Assembly: GCA_021848465.1 (NCBI GenBank)
Contig: JAJZUP010000005.1
Span: forward strand, 83,985 to 147,984
Direction: 5' to 3'
Source of the DNA: Pseudomonadota bacterium
GTDB lineage: Bacteria; Pseudomonadota; Gammaproteobacteria; Burkholderiales; Gallionellaceae
DNA length: 64,000 bases
In this document: in pieces, positions 20,501-28,446 of the stretch
Numbering within the stretch: the first letter of the stretch is position 1
Layout of the letters: each line of letters opens with the position of its first letter
The notes under the pieces: generated by a model
The model's input: only the letters and a program-made list of their open reading frames with translations
Told to the model about the DNA's origin: nothing
Database searches by the model: none
Made by a program: the position numbers and the translations under genes

Positions 20501-21737
20501 CACGGGTTTTACTTTCAAGTCGGCTGGTGCGCAGCATTTGCTGCCACAACATAAGGAAGACAATGATGATCGCGGCGACAGATGCCAAGGCTATCTGGGT
20601 CATCAGGAACGCCAAATGTTTGAGCGGTGCCATGACTTCAGTTCGATCCATTTTGGCGACAATATACCAACCGGTTCCAGGAACAGGGCGGAATGCCGCC
20701 AGGACCGGCACATTCCGGTAATCATTGCCTTCGGTAGTTCCTGCGCTATTGGCTCGGATTGCTGTAGCGGCAGGGGATGATGGGATACTCCAAGGTTGCA
20801 GATGTACGGACGCAGTATTCGGGCGGTAGGGCGGACTATTATGAAACAGGACGGAGTTATCTACTTGGCGTACCAGTAGCGTTTCGCCGGAGGTGCTGGG
20901 CGCTGGCCATGTCTGGATCAGGGGGAAAAGGAAATTTTGTGCAGTGACTCGCATTACTACAATTGCTTTAAGCTGGCCGCCTTTTACACTGGGATCCAGG
21001 ATGGGTACGATCCAGTCCAAGTGGACATGATCGTTCTTGTCGCGATAAATCTCGCGCATTGTTATCTGTGTGCTGTTTTGTATAGCGTGAATTATTTCCG
21101 GCGGAAGCGCATCCGATTCTTCATTGGCGCCCGTTGAAAAGACCAACTTTCCATCGGGGCTGAGCAGCGTGATTTTTGTGAAGTGGTAATAGCTTTGCAG
21201 ACGTTCGAAGCGGTCTCGAACCCTCCTGGATAATTGGGCATTGTGTTTTTGCTGCGCGAGTTTTTCGGCCAGCTCCGCGAATCCAATGTCGCTTGCCAGT
21301 GCCGCACCGTTTCCATTTCGTTCATTTAGCCAGCTCTGGATTTGGTTGGCCTTGAACTGTGCAATTGCGTCAAGATTCGCGAATGCATCTCTTTTTACTT
21401 GTGGTGCAGATAGTTGGTAAATCGAAACCCCAGCCAGTGGCACTGCCAGTATCAGTGCAGTGAGTGTCAGAACATGCCATTTGGATACGGTAAATATATT
21501 TCCGGCTTTATGAGCTTTAGCTTTGGTTCTTGTGTTGAGCAGCAGGTAAACCAATAACGTGGTGATGAGCGTGAAGAGCAGGTCATGCGCCAGTTCGGTG
21601 CTTTCCTGGAGCTGCGGGGGCGTGGAGCTGTTCAGGTATCCTGCAATGCTGAACCACAGTGTCGCGCATACGGCGTAGATCAATGTCCATTTGAGGGGGA
21701 TTAAATTTCTGGGGCGCGGGACTTGGGGCTTCGACAT
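17514..21737 (-). CDS. Hybrid sensor histidine kinase (dCACHE, three PAS, HisKA, HATPase, REC, HPt)
   Basis: This 1407-residue membrane phosphorelay kinase has N-terminal helices near residues 15-35, 50-65 and 85-110, then a periplasmic sensor region to about 370 and another helix (about 378-400). Three PAS domains follow (roughly 425-540, 550-665, 675-800). The dimerisation box SHEIRTP has H828. The ATPase part carries [18 protein letters not shown] and GGTGLGLAI. The receiver aspartate is D1121 in [15 protein letters not shown]-terminal HPt domain has H1267 in [11 protein letters not shown] full His-Asp-His relay is therefore encoded. The likely output is the HD-GYP regulator just upstream, 36 bp away on the same strand. 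Confidence 0.92.
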   Translation of the reverse strand: MSKPQVPRPRNLIPLKWTLIYAVCATLWFSIAGYLNSSTPPQLQESTELAHDLLFTLITTLLVYLLLNTRTKAKAHKAGNIFTVSKWHVLTLTALILAVPLAGVSIYQLSAPQVKRDAFANLDAIAQFKANQIQSWLNERNGNGAALASDIGFAELAEKLAQQKHNAQLSRRVRDRFERLQSYYHFTKITLLSPDGKLVFSTGANEESDALPPEIIHAIQNSTQITMREIYRDKNDHVHLDWIVPILDPSVKGGQLKAIVVMRVTAQNFLFPLIQTWPAPSTSGETLLVRQVDNSVLFHNSPPYRPNTASVHLQPWSIPSSPAATAIRANSAGTTEGNDYRNVPVLAAFRPVPGTGWYIVAKMDRTEVMAPLKHLAFLMTQIALASVAAIIIVFLMLWQQMLRTSRLESKTRALAAIEESERRYRFLFENMLEGFALCKMQFENGVPIDFIYLDVNRAFENITGLKQVKGKKVSELIPGIRSSNPEIFDVYGRVARSGQPEKFQTYLPALNIWFSVTAYSPQKEYFVAVFDNISERKRAEAALASELQRRKMLMDVSLDGIAIVNSEFQIVEANTRFAEMLGYQPNEMLELHVWDFEAGMTEQEIRKNFADILSVSVVIETHHRRKDGSIYDAEVSIKGALVGSEPMTMTITRDITLRKAAETQLRTLSMVVAQSPESIIITNLNAEIEYVNDAFLKASGFSKNEVIGKNPRFLQSGRTPPASYSAMWEKVSNGHTWQGEFYNQRKDGSEYIEFAIITPIRQNDGRITHFAAVAEDITERKKTADELNQYRHHLEELVDSRTVELAQAKTAAETANIAKSAFVANMSHEIRTPLNAIIGLTHLLRRNSHDPRQQGKLEKIVDASNHLLSIINDILDFSKIEAGKLTLNVADFAFDRMLDNVISMVGPKLREKKLKILEDRDAIPPVLIGDSTRLAQALLNYLANAVKFTEHGKITVRISLDEETTTDYLVRFAVSDTGIGIPPDKIENLFAAFEQLDDTTSRRFGGTGLGLAITKRLANLMGGKAGASSVPGQGSTFWFTARLGKSTRTLKELAESASSTEKSLQSVPTGCRVLLAEDSKINQEVALELLREAGLQVDIANDGFEAVEKAQHNYYDLILMDVQMPGMDGLSATRAIRALPNLAALPILAMTANAFDEDHERCIDAGMNDFIAKPVDPELLFNTLIKWLPKAALSAAAAPASPRGILPATIAAIPGLDAARILKVLNGNVPAYLRMLRRYATDHADDMARLKAFLESGDQEGAKMIAHNLKGVSGNMGATEVQILAAELEAAFKSSDNAAEIEKKRNAVEVALIHLTNALSAALPENSEAGHEVDWPEVRQILSDLEQLLSTSDMQAHLSIEDHAPLLKAALGALGDELEQQIGHFRFSDALETLKLARAEHPELTSG

Positions 21738-21773
21738 GGTGGGAGCTCCGATACAAAATATCCGGGAGTATTG

Positions 21774-22892
21774 CTACGGCGGAGTAATAGTGTTGTCGCG
21801 GTATTTGTTGGCGACAGTGGAGAATTCCTTAAAACTGGCGAGAAAGGCATCTACGATATCGGGGTCGAAATGGTGCCCTCGTTCGTTGGCAATAATGCCC
21901 CGAGCTTGTTCCAGCGTCATTTCTGTCTTGTATATCCTGTGTGAAACAAGGGCGTCAAAAACATCGGCCAGGGCCATGAGCCTGGCCGAGATCGGGATGG
22001 CGTCAAATTTCAGCCCTTCCGGATAGCCGCCGCCCTCCCACCTTTCATGATGGTAATGGGCAATCTGCTGAGCCAAATCTAGAAAGTCGATGCTATGGTC
22101 TGTCTGTTTCAGGGAGCGCTGTATTGCCATGGCTCCAAGCATGCAATGGGTTTTCATGATCAGCCATTCTTCGGCAGTCAATTTCCCCGGCTTGAGCAGA
22201 ATTTGGTCCGGGATGCCAACCTTGCCAATATCGTGCAGGGGCGCTGACTTGGCGAGCAGTTCGACAACCTTGTCAGTCAGGTAGCCGGAGAATTTGGGGT
22301 GTCCTTGCAGTTGTCGGGCCAGAATGCGAACGTATTCCTGGGTGCGTCGGATGTGGTTTCCGGTTTCTGGGTCGCGCGTTTCAGCCAGTTCGGCCAGCGC
22401 ATTGATGGTGATATCCTGTATCAGCAGGACTTCGCGCATGCGGCGTGCGACTTCAGCCTCCAGGTAGGCATTCTGGTCTTCCAGCCTGTCTCTGGCATGT
22501 TTCAGTTCCAATTGAGTGCGCACCCTGGCGAGAACAATAGGCGGGCTGTAAGGTTTGGAAATGAAATCCACCGCGCCCAGTTCGAGTCCCAGCTCTTCGT
22601 TCTCAGGCGAGTCTAGTCCGGTAATGAAAATGACGGGTATCTTGCAGGTGGAAGGGTTCTCACGTAAGTGATGGAGAACTTGATGTCCATCCATGACCGG
22701 CATCAATACATCAAGCAGAATCAGGTCAGGTTTGATCTTGCCGGCGGCAATTTCTAAAGCGAGATCCCCGGAGGGTGCAACCAGAACTTGGTAGTAAGGG
22801 TGCAGCAGGCGGCCAAGCGCACTCAAGTTTCCTGGGTCGTCATCGACAATCAGGACAATGGAGCGTGCCTTCTGATCAATGCGATTATCCAT
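21774..22892 (-). CDS. Response regulator with HD-GYP phosphodiesterase domain
   Basis: A 372-residue protein with an N-terminal receiver domain (acidic pocket VDDDPGN, phospho-acceptor D61 in LLDVLMP, K in ISKPYSPP) and a C-terminal HD-GYP domain. The metal-binding HD is in APLHDIGKVGIPD and the GYP signature in HHERWEGGGYPEGL. It should hydrolyse c-di-GMP under phosphorelay control. First gene of an operon with the hybrid kinase that follows. A short direct repeat, GATCAATGCGA, occurs at its start codon and again about 22 bp upstream. Confidence 0.92.
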   Translation of the reverse strand: MDNRIDQKARSIVLIVDDDPGNLSALGRLLHPYYQVLVAPSGDLALEIAAGKIKPDLILLDVLMPVMDGHQVLHHLRENPSTCKIPVIFITGLDSPENEELGLELGAVDFISKPYSPPIVLARVRTQLELKHARDRLEDQNAYLEAEVARRMREVLLIQDITINALAELAETRDPETGNHIRRTQEYVRILARQLQGHPKFSGYLTDKVVELLAKSAPLHDIGKVGIPDQILLKPGKLTAEEWLIMKTHCMLGAMAIQRSLKQTDHSIDFLDLAQQIAHYHHERWEGGGYPEGLKFDAIPISARLMALADVFDALVSHRIYKTEMTLEQARGIIANERGHHFDPDIVDAFLASFKEFSTVANKYRDNTITPP

Positions 22893-23353
22893 TTATTGAT
22901 CAATGCGAATATGAACAATGGTGCGAAGCTACGCTTGTTGATGAATTGTGTCAATTTGGAGTCTGGTGTGTTACTCCATGTTATGGGGTAGGCATCTTTC
23001 TTCGAACTGGCATCTGGGGATTCAGACATTTTTTGGTTTCGACATCACGCGGCGATAAAGCAGCCGCATGAGTCTTCACCGCAACAACGCGTGAGCGCTG
23101 TAGTATCTTTTATTTTGGCTATTCCTCTAGCAGGCTGCGCAATATCCACGCGTTTTTTGGCTCCGGCATAACGTGGCGTAAGCGCCACATTAGCCTGTGC
23201 CGGAAAAATGCCATCAAGGTTGGGCGCAATATTCGAATTATTCTTCAAGCAGACTCCTGAGCATCCAGGCATTTTTTTGGCACCGGCATCACGCGCTTCG
23301 CGCATGAGCCTCACCGAAAGAATGCGTGAGGTCAGAATCATTCATGAGGTGGG
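22893..23353 (-). repeat. Array of about 120 bp palindromic repeats carrying copies of the dps 3' end
   Basis: No ordinary gene lies here. Read on the minus strand downstream of dps, the last 12 codons of dps plus stop recur with a period of 116-121 bp. An intact copy at 23,238-23,276 encodes [12 protein letters not shown] and TAA. A copy at 23,119-23,157 encodes KNAWILRSLLEE and TAG. A decayed copy lies at about 22,996-23,033. Between copies are inverted arms (23,312-23,331; 23,197-23,212; 23,077-23,097) and apical hairpins such as GTGGCG-CTTA-CGCCAC. The part from 22,893 to about 22,990 is AT-richer and shows nothing recognisable. Confidence 0.8.
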
Positions 23354-23836
23354 CTACTCCTCTAACAAGCTGCGCAACATCCACGCATTCTTTTCATGCA
23401 CTTCCATGCGGGCGGAGAGGAGGTCGACAGTTGGCTGGTCGCCGGCCTTCTCGGCAATGGGCAACACTTCGCGTGCAGTGCGCACCACGGCTTCCTGACC
23501 TTCAACAAGCTGGCGGATCATGTCCTTGGCCTTGGGGGCGCCGCTGCTTTCCTTGATGCTGGTGAGTGCGGCGAACTCCTTGTAGCTGCCTGGCGCAGGA
23601 TAGCCCAGCGCGCGGATGCGTTCCGCCACCAGGTCCACTGCGTTCCAGGTTTCGGTGTATTGGGTCATGAACATCAAGTGCAGGGTCTGGAACATCGGGC
23701 CGGTGACGTTCCAGTGGAAGTTGTGGGTCTTGAGGTAAAGCGTGTAGGTGTCGGCCAGCATGCGCGCAAGTCCTTCCGCGATTTTCTTGCGGTCTTTCTC
23801 TGCGATGCCGATGTTGATGTTGGCGTTCTTGCTCAT
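23354..23836 (-). CDS. dps: Dps-family ferritin-like DNA-protection and iron-storage protein
   Basis: A 160-residue Dps subunit; twelve form a shell that oxidises Fe(II) with peroxide and stores iron. The ferroxidase ligands expected of the family are visible in [17 protein letters not shown] and in D68 and E72 of [12 protein letters not shown]. The start is the ATG at 23836, with AAGGAG upstream; the frame stays open upstream, but that part is not Dps. The C-terminus [12 protein letters not shown] is the segment copied in the adjacent repeat array. Last gene of an operon after rubrerythrin and rubredoxin, facing away from oxyR, which suggests peroxide control. Confidence 0.95.
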   Translation of the reverse strand: MSKNANINIGIAEKDRKKIAEGLARMLADTYTLYLKTHNFHWNVTGPMFQTLHLMFMTQYTETWNAVDLVAERIRALGYPAPGSYKEFAALTSIKESSGAPKAKDMIRQLVEGQEAVVRTAREVLPIAEKAGDQPTVDLLSARMEVHEKNAWMLRSLLEE

Positions 23837-23889
23837 GATCGTTCTCCTTGTCATGTTATACGACACGCAAACTGTATACCTGTTGCGCC

Positions 23890-24054
23890 CTAAATTTCCA
23901 CCATTTCGAAATCGCTCTTGGCGACGCCGCACTCCGGGCAGGCCCAGTCAGCGGGGATGTCCGCCCAGCGCGTGCCGGGGGCGATGCCTTCTTCCGGCAA
24001 ACCGGCGGCTTCGTCATAAATGAAATTGCATACGATGCATTGCCAGACTTTCAT
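23890..24054 (-). CDS. Rubredoxin
   Basis: A 54-residue electron carrier with one iron bound by four cysteines: C6 and C9 (CIVC) and C39 and C42 (CPEC). The [27 protein letters not shown] core is standard. It starts at an ATG with AGGAG and lies 12 bases after rubrerythrin, so it is the likely electron donor for that peroxidase. Dps follows after 53 bases. Confidence 0.95.
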   Translation of the reverse strand: MKVWQCIVCNFIYDEAAGLPEEGIAPGTRWADIPADWACPECGVAKSDFEMVEI

Positions 24055-24066
24055 GATGTGCTCCTC

Positions 24067-24540
24067 TCATTCGTTGACTTGCGCCAAGGCGGCGCGATAC
24101 TGGTTGGCGTGGCGCTCTTCCACTTTCGCCAGCGCGGCAAACCGCTTGGCCGCCTTTTCCAGTGTGGCCTTGAACAGGGCGGCATGCTCTTGCGATTCCG
24201 CGATCTGCTCCCCGATTTCGGCTGCCGCAGCTGCTTGTCCCTCCTGTTGCGCCGTTTTCAGGAAGCCTGGGTACATCTCGGTGTACTCATAGGTCTCCCC
24301 CGCGATGGCGAGCTCCAGGCAGCGTTGCGTGCTCATTTCGGCCTTAGGGTACAGCAAGTCGAGGTGGCCCAGCGCGTGTTGCACTTCCTGCGCGGCGGTT
24401 TCCTCGAAAATGCGCGCGACTTCTTCGTGCCCCTCTGCGCGTGCGATGCTGGCGAAATAGCGGTACTTGGTGTGTGCCATGGATTCGCCAGCGAGCGCAG
24501 CTTCCAGGTTGGCGCGGGTCTTGATTTCCGGTCGTTGCAT
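24067..24540 (-). CDS. Rubrerythrin, diiron domain only
   Basis: A 157-residue ferritin-like peroxidase reducing hydrogen peroxide at a diiron centre. Iron ligands sit in the two helix-pair motifs AAQEVQHALGHL and KVEERHANQY, with further glutamates in LAGESMAHTKYRYFA and IAGETYEYTEMYPGF. The C-terminal rubredoxin domain found in classical rubrerythrin is missing; a separate rubredoxin gene follows at once, so the function appears split between two polypeptides. AAGGAG precedes the start. Divergent from oxyR. Confidence 0.93.
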   Translation of the reverse strand: MQRPEIKTRANLEAALAGESMAHTKYRYFASIARAEGHEEVARIFEETAAQEVQHALGHLDLLYPKAEMSTQRCLELAIAGETYEYTEMYPGFLKTAQQEGQAAAAAEIGEQIAESQEHAALFKATLEKAAKRFAALAKVEERHANQYRAALAQVNE

Positions 24541-24666
24541 GATGCCCTCCTTGATTGTTGGTCGGCGTGGTCATTGTCCACGGCTGCAATGTAGATGGGT
24601 GGCGATCATTAATCCAATTGATTGTTTATCTTGATGTGATTTAATATGTAAATCACTGGGGGAATA
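24541..24666. promoter_or_regulatory. Divergent promoter region between rubrerythrin operon and oxyR
   Basis: These 126 bp must hold both promoters. The part from about 24,610 to 24,655 is AT-rich and contains repeated TTGAT-like elements (ATTGATTG, CTTGATGTG, ATTTAATATG) compatible with a LysR-type binding region. I could not assign a clean four-element OxyR site or exact -10/-35 boxes. Confidence 0.4.
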
Positions 24667-25566
24667 ATGACACTAAACGAACTTCGCTTCATAGTAGCTG
24701 TGGCGCAAGAGCGTAACTTTCGCCGCGCCGCCGAGAAGTCCTTCATCAGCCAGCCGGCGCTGTCGCTGGCGGTTCAGAAACTGGAGGAGGAACTGGGTAT
24801 CCTGATTTTCGAGCGCAGCAAGACAGATGTTGGCATCACGCCGGTGGGCCTGGCGGTGGTGGAGCAGGCGCAGCGTGTGCTGGAAGAGGCCGAGCAAATC
24901 CGCCACCTTGCCGCACAGGGGCGCGACCAGTTGAGTGCGCCCTTGCGTGTGGGGGTGATCCATAGCATCGGACCGTACCTGTTGCCGGAGCTGATCCCGG
25001 AACTGAAAAAAGTCGCGCCCAATATGCCGCTGGAAGTGGAAGAAAATATTACCGCCAATTTGGAAACCCTTTTGCGCAACGGCAAGCTGGATGTGGTTGT
25101 GGTCGCCCTGCCATTCGGTGACAGCGGCATCGTGACGCAGGCACTGTATGACGAACCGTTCGAGGTGGTGGTCAACAGCGAGCACCGCTGGGCCAATCGG
25201 CGCAGCATCAAACCGGTGGAGCTGGCCGGCGAGAAAGTGCTGCTGCTCGATTCCGGCCATTGCTACAGCAACCAGGTTGCGGAAGCCTGTCCGGACAGCC
25301 GCAAGAGCGCCGATATCCAGCATGGCACCTCGCTGGAAACCATTCGTAACATGGTTGCGTCCGGTCTCGGCATCACGGTGTTGCCTGCCTCGGCCAACAG
25401 CTCGCGCTACCGCAGCAAATTGCTGAGCGTGCTGCCGTTCACCAAGCCAGCCCCGGCGCGGCGCATTGCGCTGGCCTGGCGCAAAACCTTCACGCGCACG
25501 CAGGCTGCGGAAGCGCTGGCGCAGGCAATCACCCAAACCAAACTCAACGGCATACAGGTGTTGTGA
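24667..25566 (+). CDS. oxyR: Hydrogen-peroxide-responsive regulator OxyR (LysR family)
   Basis: A 299-residue LysR-type regulator with an N-terminal winged helix (residues 1-60) and a C-terminal sensor domain. The redox pair falls exactly at C199 and C208 in SGHCYSNQVAEAC, the same numbering and spacing as E. coli OxyR, where they form a disulfide on oxidation. HGTSLETIRNMVASGLGITVLPA is also characteristic. It is divergent from rubrerythrin-rubredoxin-dps, its probable targets. Its stop overlaps the next start (TGATG). Confidence 0.96.
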   Translation: MTLNELRFIVAVAQERNFRRAAEKSFISQPALSLAVQKLEEELGILIFERSKTDVGITPVGLAVVEQAQRVLEEAEQIRHLAAQGRDQLSAPLRVGVIHSIGPYLLPELIPELKKVAPNMPLEVEENITANLETLLRNGKLDVVVVALPFGDSGIVTQALYDEPFEVVVNSEHRWANRRSIKPVELAGEKVLLLDSGHCYSNQVAEACPDSRKSADIQHGTSLETIRNMVASGLGITVLPASANSSRYRSKLLSVLPFTKPAPARRIALAWRKTFTRTQAAEALAQAITQTKLNGIQVL

Positions 25567-26189
25567 TGACTCCCTATCGGCAAAACCCATTCCTGCGCGC
25601 AAGCTACAGCCTGATTGCTCCGTTATATGATCTGGTAATCGAGCGTGCGATGCGCGAGGCACGCCGGCGCTCCTTGCAGGTGTTGCCGACAGATGTGCCG
25701 CAACGGGTGCTGATCAGTGGGGCCGGCACCGGACTGGACTTGCCATTGCTGCCGGTTATGCATCATTACACCGCACTGGATTTCAATGCCGCCATGCTGG
25801 CCAAGGCGGTGCCGCGCAGCCAGGGGTTGCGCGCCGATTTCCTGCTCGGTGACAGCATGGCTTTGCCTTTTGCGGAAAACTCATTCGATTGCGTGGTACT
25901 GCACTTGATTGTCGCAGTGGTGCCCGAGCCTCAGCGCTGCCTGGCCGAGGCGGCGCGCGTGCTGAAGCCGGGCGGGCGCATCGTTCTGTTCGATAAATTC
26001 CTGCAGCCCGATCAGCGTGCGCCGTTGCGCAGGCTGTTGAACCCGTTGTCGCGGCGTGTCGCGACGCGCATGGATGTGGTGTTTGAGGCGGTATTGCAGG
26101 CCGCGCCGGATTTGCAGGTGGTCAGCGACCGTCCGGCCCTGGCAGGGGGCTGGTTCCGCGCAATCGAGCTGCGCAAACTCAGGAGTTGA
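25566..26189 (+). CDS. Class I SAM-dependent methyltransferase
   Basis: A 207-residue protein with a SAM fold: motif I is LISGAGTGLDLPLLP, then ALDFNAAML, GDSMALPFAENSFDCVVLHLI and LKPGGRIVLFDKF. It resembles the UbiE/PmtA group of quinone or phospholipid methyltransferases, but the substrate cannot be fixed. The ATG overlaps the oxyR stop (TGATG), suggesting coupling; a GTG one codon upstream is an alternative. The last 11 bp overlap the convergent methyltransferase gene. Confidence 0.82.
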   Translation: MTPYRQNPFLRASYSLIAPLYDLVIERAMREARRRSLQVLPTDVPQRVLISGAGTGLDLPLLPVMHHYTALDFNAAMLAKAVPRSQGLRADFLLGDSMALPFAENSFDCVVLHLIVAVVPEPQRCLAEAARVLKPGGRIVLFDKFLQPDQRAPLRRLLNPLSRRVATRMDVVFEAVLQAAPDLQVVSDRPALAGGWFRAIELRKLRS

Positions 26190-26799
26190 TGCGGCGGCAG
26201 TAGCAGTAAACAAACTGCTGGATTTTTCCTGCCGGCGTCTGGTGAGCCTCTTTCTGGTGTTTGATCAGCTTGAAGGCCTCACCGAATTCATCGTGCAAGT
26301 CGTCCGCGCGGTAGCGTACCACCGGCAGGCCGCTGCATTGTTCAGGTCCGTCTTCGGCAAAGGTGGACATAATGATGTGGCCGCCCGGCTTGACCGAGTA
26401 GTACACGCTGCGCACGTAGGCATCGCGCTGTTTCTGTGTGGTCAGGAAGTGGAAAACCGCACGGTCGTGCCAGATGTCGTAGCGTTTGCGCGGCAGCTCG
26501 ACTTCGGTGATGTCGGCTTCAAGCCAGTGCACCTTGTCGTGCTGTGCGCCCAGGCGCTTGCGCGCCTCGCTCAGCGCGGCGGCAGAGAGGTCGAGCACGG
26601 TCAGGTCCTGGTATCCCGCTGCAAGCAGGTCGTCTACCAGCGTGGACGCGCCGCCGCCGACATCAATGATGGCGGCATCGCTGCCCATCCCGGTAGCTTT
26701 GATGAGCTCGAGCGACAGGGCAGCATGCGGCTGGAACCAGCTTACAGCATCGCTGGGTTTGTTGGTGTAAACCTGTTCCCAATGGGTTTTGGATTGCAT
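26179..26799 (-). CDS. Class I SAM-dependent methyltransferase (small-molecule type)
   Basis: A 206-residue protein with N-terminal THWEQVYTNKPSDAVSWFQPHA, motif I AIIDVGGGASTLVDDLLAAG, a VLDLSAAALSEARKRLG strand and the WHDRAVFHFLT segment shared with thiopurine and thiol/halide methyltransferase-like proteins. Substrate unknown. It converges on the preceding methyltransferase with an 11 bp overlap of the coding ends; the two proteins are not close relatives. Confidence 0.82.
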   Translation of the reverse strand: MQSKTHWEQVYTNKPSDAVSWFQPHAALSLELIKATGMGSDAAIIDVGGGASTLVDDLLAAGYQDLTVLDLSAAALSEARKRLGAQHDKVHWLEADITEVELPRKRYDIWHDRAVFHFLTTQKQRDAYVRSVYYSVKPGGHIIMSTFAEDGPEQCSGLPVVRYRADDLHDEFGEAFKLIKHQKEAHQTPAGKIQQFVYCYCRRINS

Positions 26800-26917
26800 C
26801 TTCGCCTCCCTGTGGTGGGCGCTTGTTCGAGTTATTGGTGCGCCGATTCAAGTAGGACGAAAAGATAATCCAATTTTGCAAAAATGTCCGGTTTTTTTCG
26901 CCAACTGATTCCCCGGC

Positions 26918-27106
26918 TCAGAATAGGGTGATGATTTTTTTGCGGTTGGCGTAGGTCATGTACCAAGCGCCGATCGTGATGGCCCAGGCGATGATCTTGA
27001 CGACGATGGAATGGAAGATCAGCACATCCATTTGCAGCAGTACGGTGAATGCAGTGATATTGAAAGCGATCATCGCGTAGATGATGGAAATCGGCAGTCT
27101 GAACAT
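26918..27106 (-). CDS. Small two-helix membrane protein of unknown function
   Basis: A 62-residue protein with two predicted transmembrane segments (about residues 4-25 and 32-51) and a basic C-terminus, YANRKKIITLF. It starts with ATG after AAGGAG, 21 bp downstream of the iron-sulfur membrane protein and on the same strand, so it probably belongs to that operon. I do not recognise the family. It could be a small accessory subunit. Confidence 0.65.
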   Translation of the reverse strand: MFRLPISIIYAMIAFNITAFTVLLQMDVLIFHSIVVKIIAWAITIGAWYMTYANRKKIITLF

Positions 27107-27127
27107 GGTGTACTCCTTAATGAAATA

Positions 27128-28336
27128 TCAGGGTTGGGCTGCGGGGGCGGACATCTCGAGCGCTTTCAGGTGGGCGTTGTTGCTGTCCACGCACTCGCGC
27201 CAGGTGGCGCTCGATGCATTGGCCGGGTCCTGCTCCAGCGAGCAGGCGCATTTGCACGCCGCAGCACGATAGCATCCCGCAATATTCTTGCCGTTGCAGG
27301 TCGCCTGCAACGGTGCGCACTGGCTGTTGCATACCCGCGCGACCTGTTGGTTCTTCAACAGTTCCTCGTGCGAAATCTGCGGCTGCGCCTCCGGCTGGGT
27401 CACGATTCCCCATACCATCATCACGCAACCCGCCAGGAACATCGCGCCAACCAGCCAGTTGAAGCGCGAAGCAATTTCGCTGAGTTTCTCGCGCCAGGTT
27501 GTCTTGCTGCCGCGCTCGCCGACCTCGAAGCGCAACAGGCCGACGGTATCCGATTTTGCATGCAGGCGGTTGCAGGCATCAATGCACTCACCACAATTGA
27601 TGCAGGGATCGTACTGCTTGATCTGGGTGGGCTCGATGGAGGTGATGCAGGTGGTGGCGCAGTAGTTGCACTTGGCGCAATCGGCGGAGCGCGAGCTGTC
27701 ATAGGTCACGTGCAGTGCATCCTGGGTCTTGAAGATGCGCTGGCCGATGCGGTACAGGCAGCCGTAGTCGCACAGGAAGTAACGCACTGCGGCGATGTCC
27801 ACGAAAACCAGGAAGACCATGAAGAAATACAGGCGCTGCATGAATTTCGACAGCGGCTGGTCTGGACCTGCCGTCATGAACGACCACACGTCGCTCGGGG
27901 TGAAAAAGAACAGGAACGGGATAAGTGCAAGTACGAGTGAGACGGCCAGGAATGCCGCTGCCAGGATCACCCAATTGATGAACCTGTTCTTGGATGCGGC
28001 AATGACCATTTCGCCGTCGACACTCATATCGGCGCGTTTGCCGAGCAGTTTGTGGGTAAGGTTGTTGGCCCATTCGGACAGCAGGTTTTGCGGGCAGGCC
28101 CAGCCGCACCAGATGGTGCCGATGGTCATGTAGGTGATGATCGGGGCTGTGGCGATGACCAGTCCCAGCCCGAATACGAAAGTGAAATTAGACCACCAGA
28201 TCTGGTGGTTGAAGACCGTGAAGCTTGCCGTAGTCAGGTCAATGCGCAACAAGCCAATGCTGGGGATCAGCGCAATGACCAGCAGCGTGGCGATCTGGGC
28301 GGCTTTCCGTTTCAGGTGGTATTGGGAAATTTTCAT
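27128..28336 (-). CDS. CcoG/NapH-like membrane 4Fe-4S protein with cysteine-rich tail
   Basis: A 402-residue membrane protein with about five helices, the GTIWCGWACPQNLLSEW motif typical of CcoG/RdxA (copper delivery to cbb3 oxidase) and NapH-like proteins, and two ferredoxin-type clusters, CAKCNYCATTC and CINCGECIDAC (followed by NRLHAKSD). After a last helix near residues 310-330 it ends in a cysteine-rich tail (CNSQC, ATC, GC, ACKCAC) instead of the Ig-like domain of CcoG. The ATG at 28336 has CGAGGAAG; a GTG 15 bases upstream is less likely. An electron-transfer or metal-handling role is inferred. Confidence 0.75.
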   Translation of the reverse strand: MKISQYHLKRKAAQIATLLVIALIPSIGLLRIDLTTASFTVFNHQIWWSNFTFVFGLGLVIATAPIITYMTIGTIWCGWACPQNLLSEWANNLTHKLLGKRADMSVDGEMVIAASKNRFINWVILAAAFLAVSLVLALIPFLFFFTPSDVWSFMTAGPDQPLSKFMQRLYFFMVFLVFVDIAAVRYFLCDYGCLYRIGQRIFKTQDALHVTYDSSRSADCAKCNYCATTCITSIEPTQIKQYDPCINCGECIDACNRLHAKSDTVGLLRFEVGERGSKTTWREKLSEIASRFNWLVGAMFLAGCVMMVWGIVTQPEAQPQISHEELLKNQQVARVCNSQCAPLQATCNGKNIAGCYRAAACKCACSLEQDPANASSATWRECVDSNNAHLKALEMSAPAAQP

Positions 28337-28446
28337 TTGGCTTCCTCGCACGGGTCATGCATGTCTGCATGCAACTATATAAGCACATCCTGATAATCGC
28401 AAGAAACTTTTTACGGTTATTTGACCTGGCAGTGACCGGCTGGAGC

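Noticed and set aside
23045-23341. A 98-codon open frame on the minus strand in the repeat array
   Set aside because: It is explained by the repeats themselves: the [12 protein letters not shown] tails lie partly in another frame and there is no ribosome site.
22990-23360. Possible integron attC sites or CRISPR array
   Set aside because: The units are palindromic but lack the paired core sites of attC, there are no cassettes or integrase, and the period (about 120 bp) and inverted layout do not fit CRISPR.
24600-24660. A defined OxyR operator
   Set aside because: The AT-rich stretch has suggestive half-sites but does not fit the four-element spacing well enough to mark a site.
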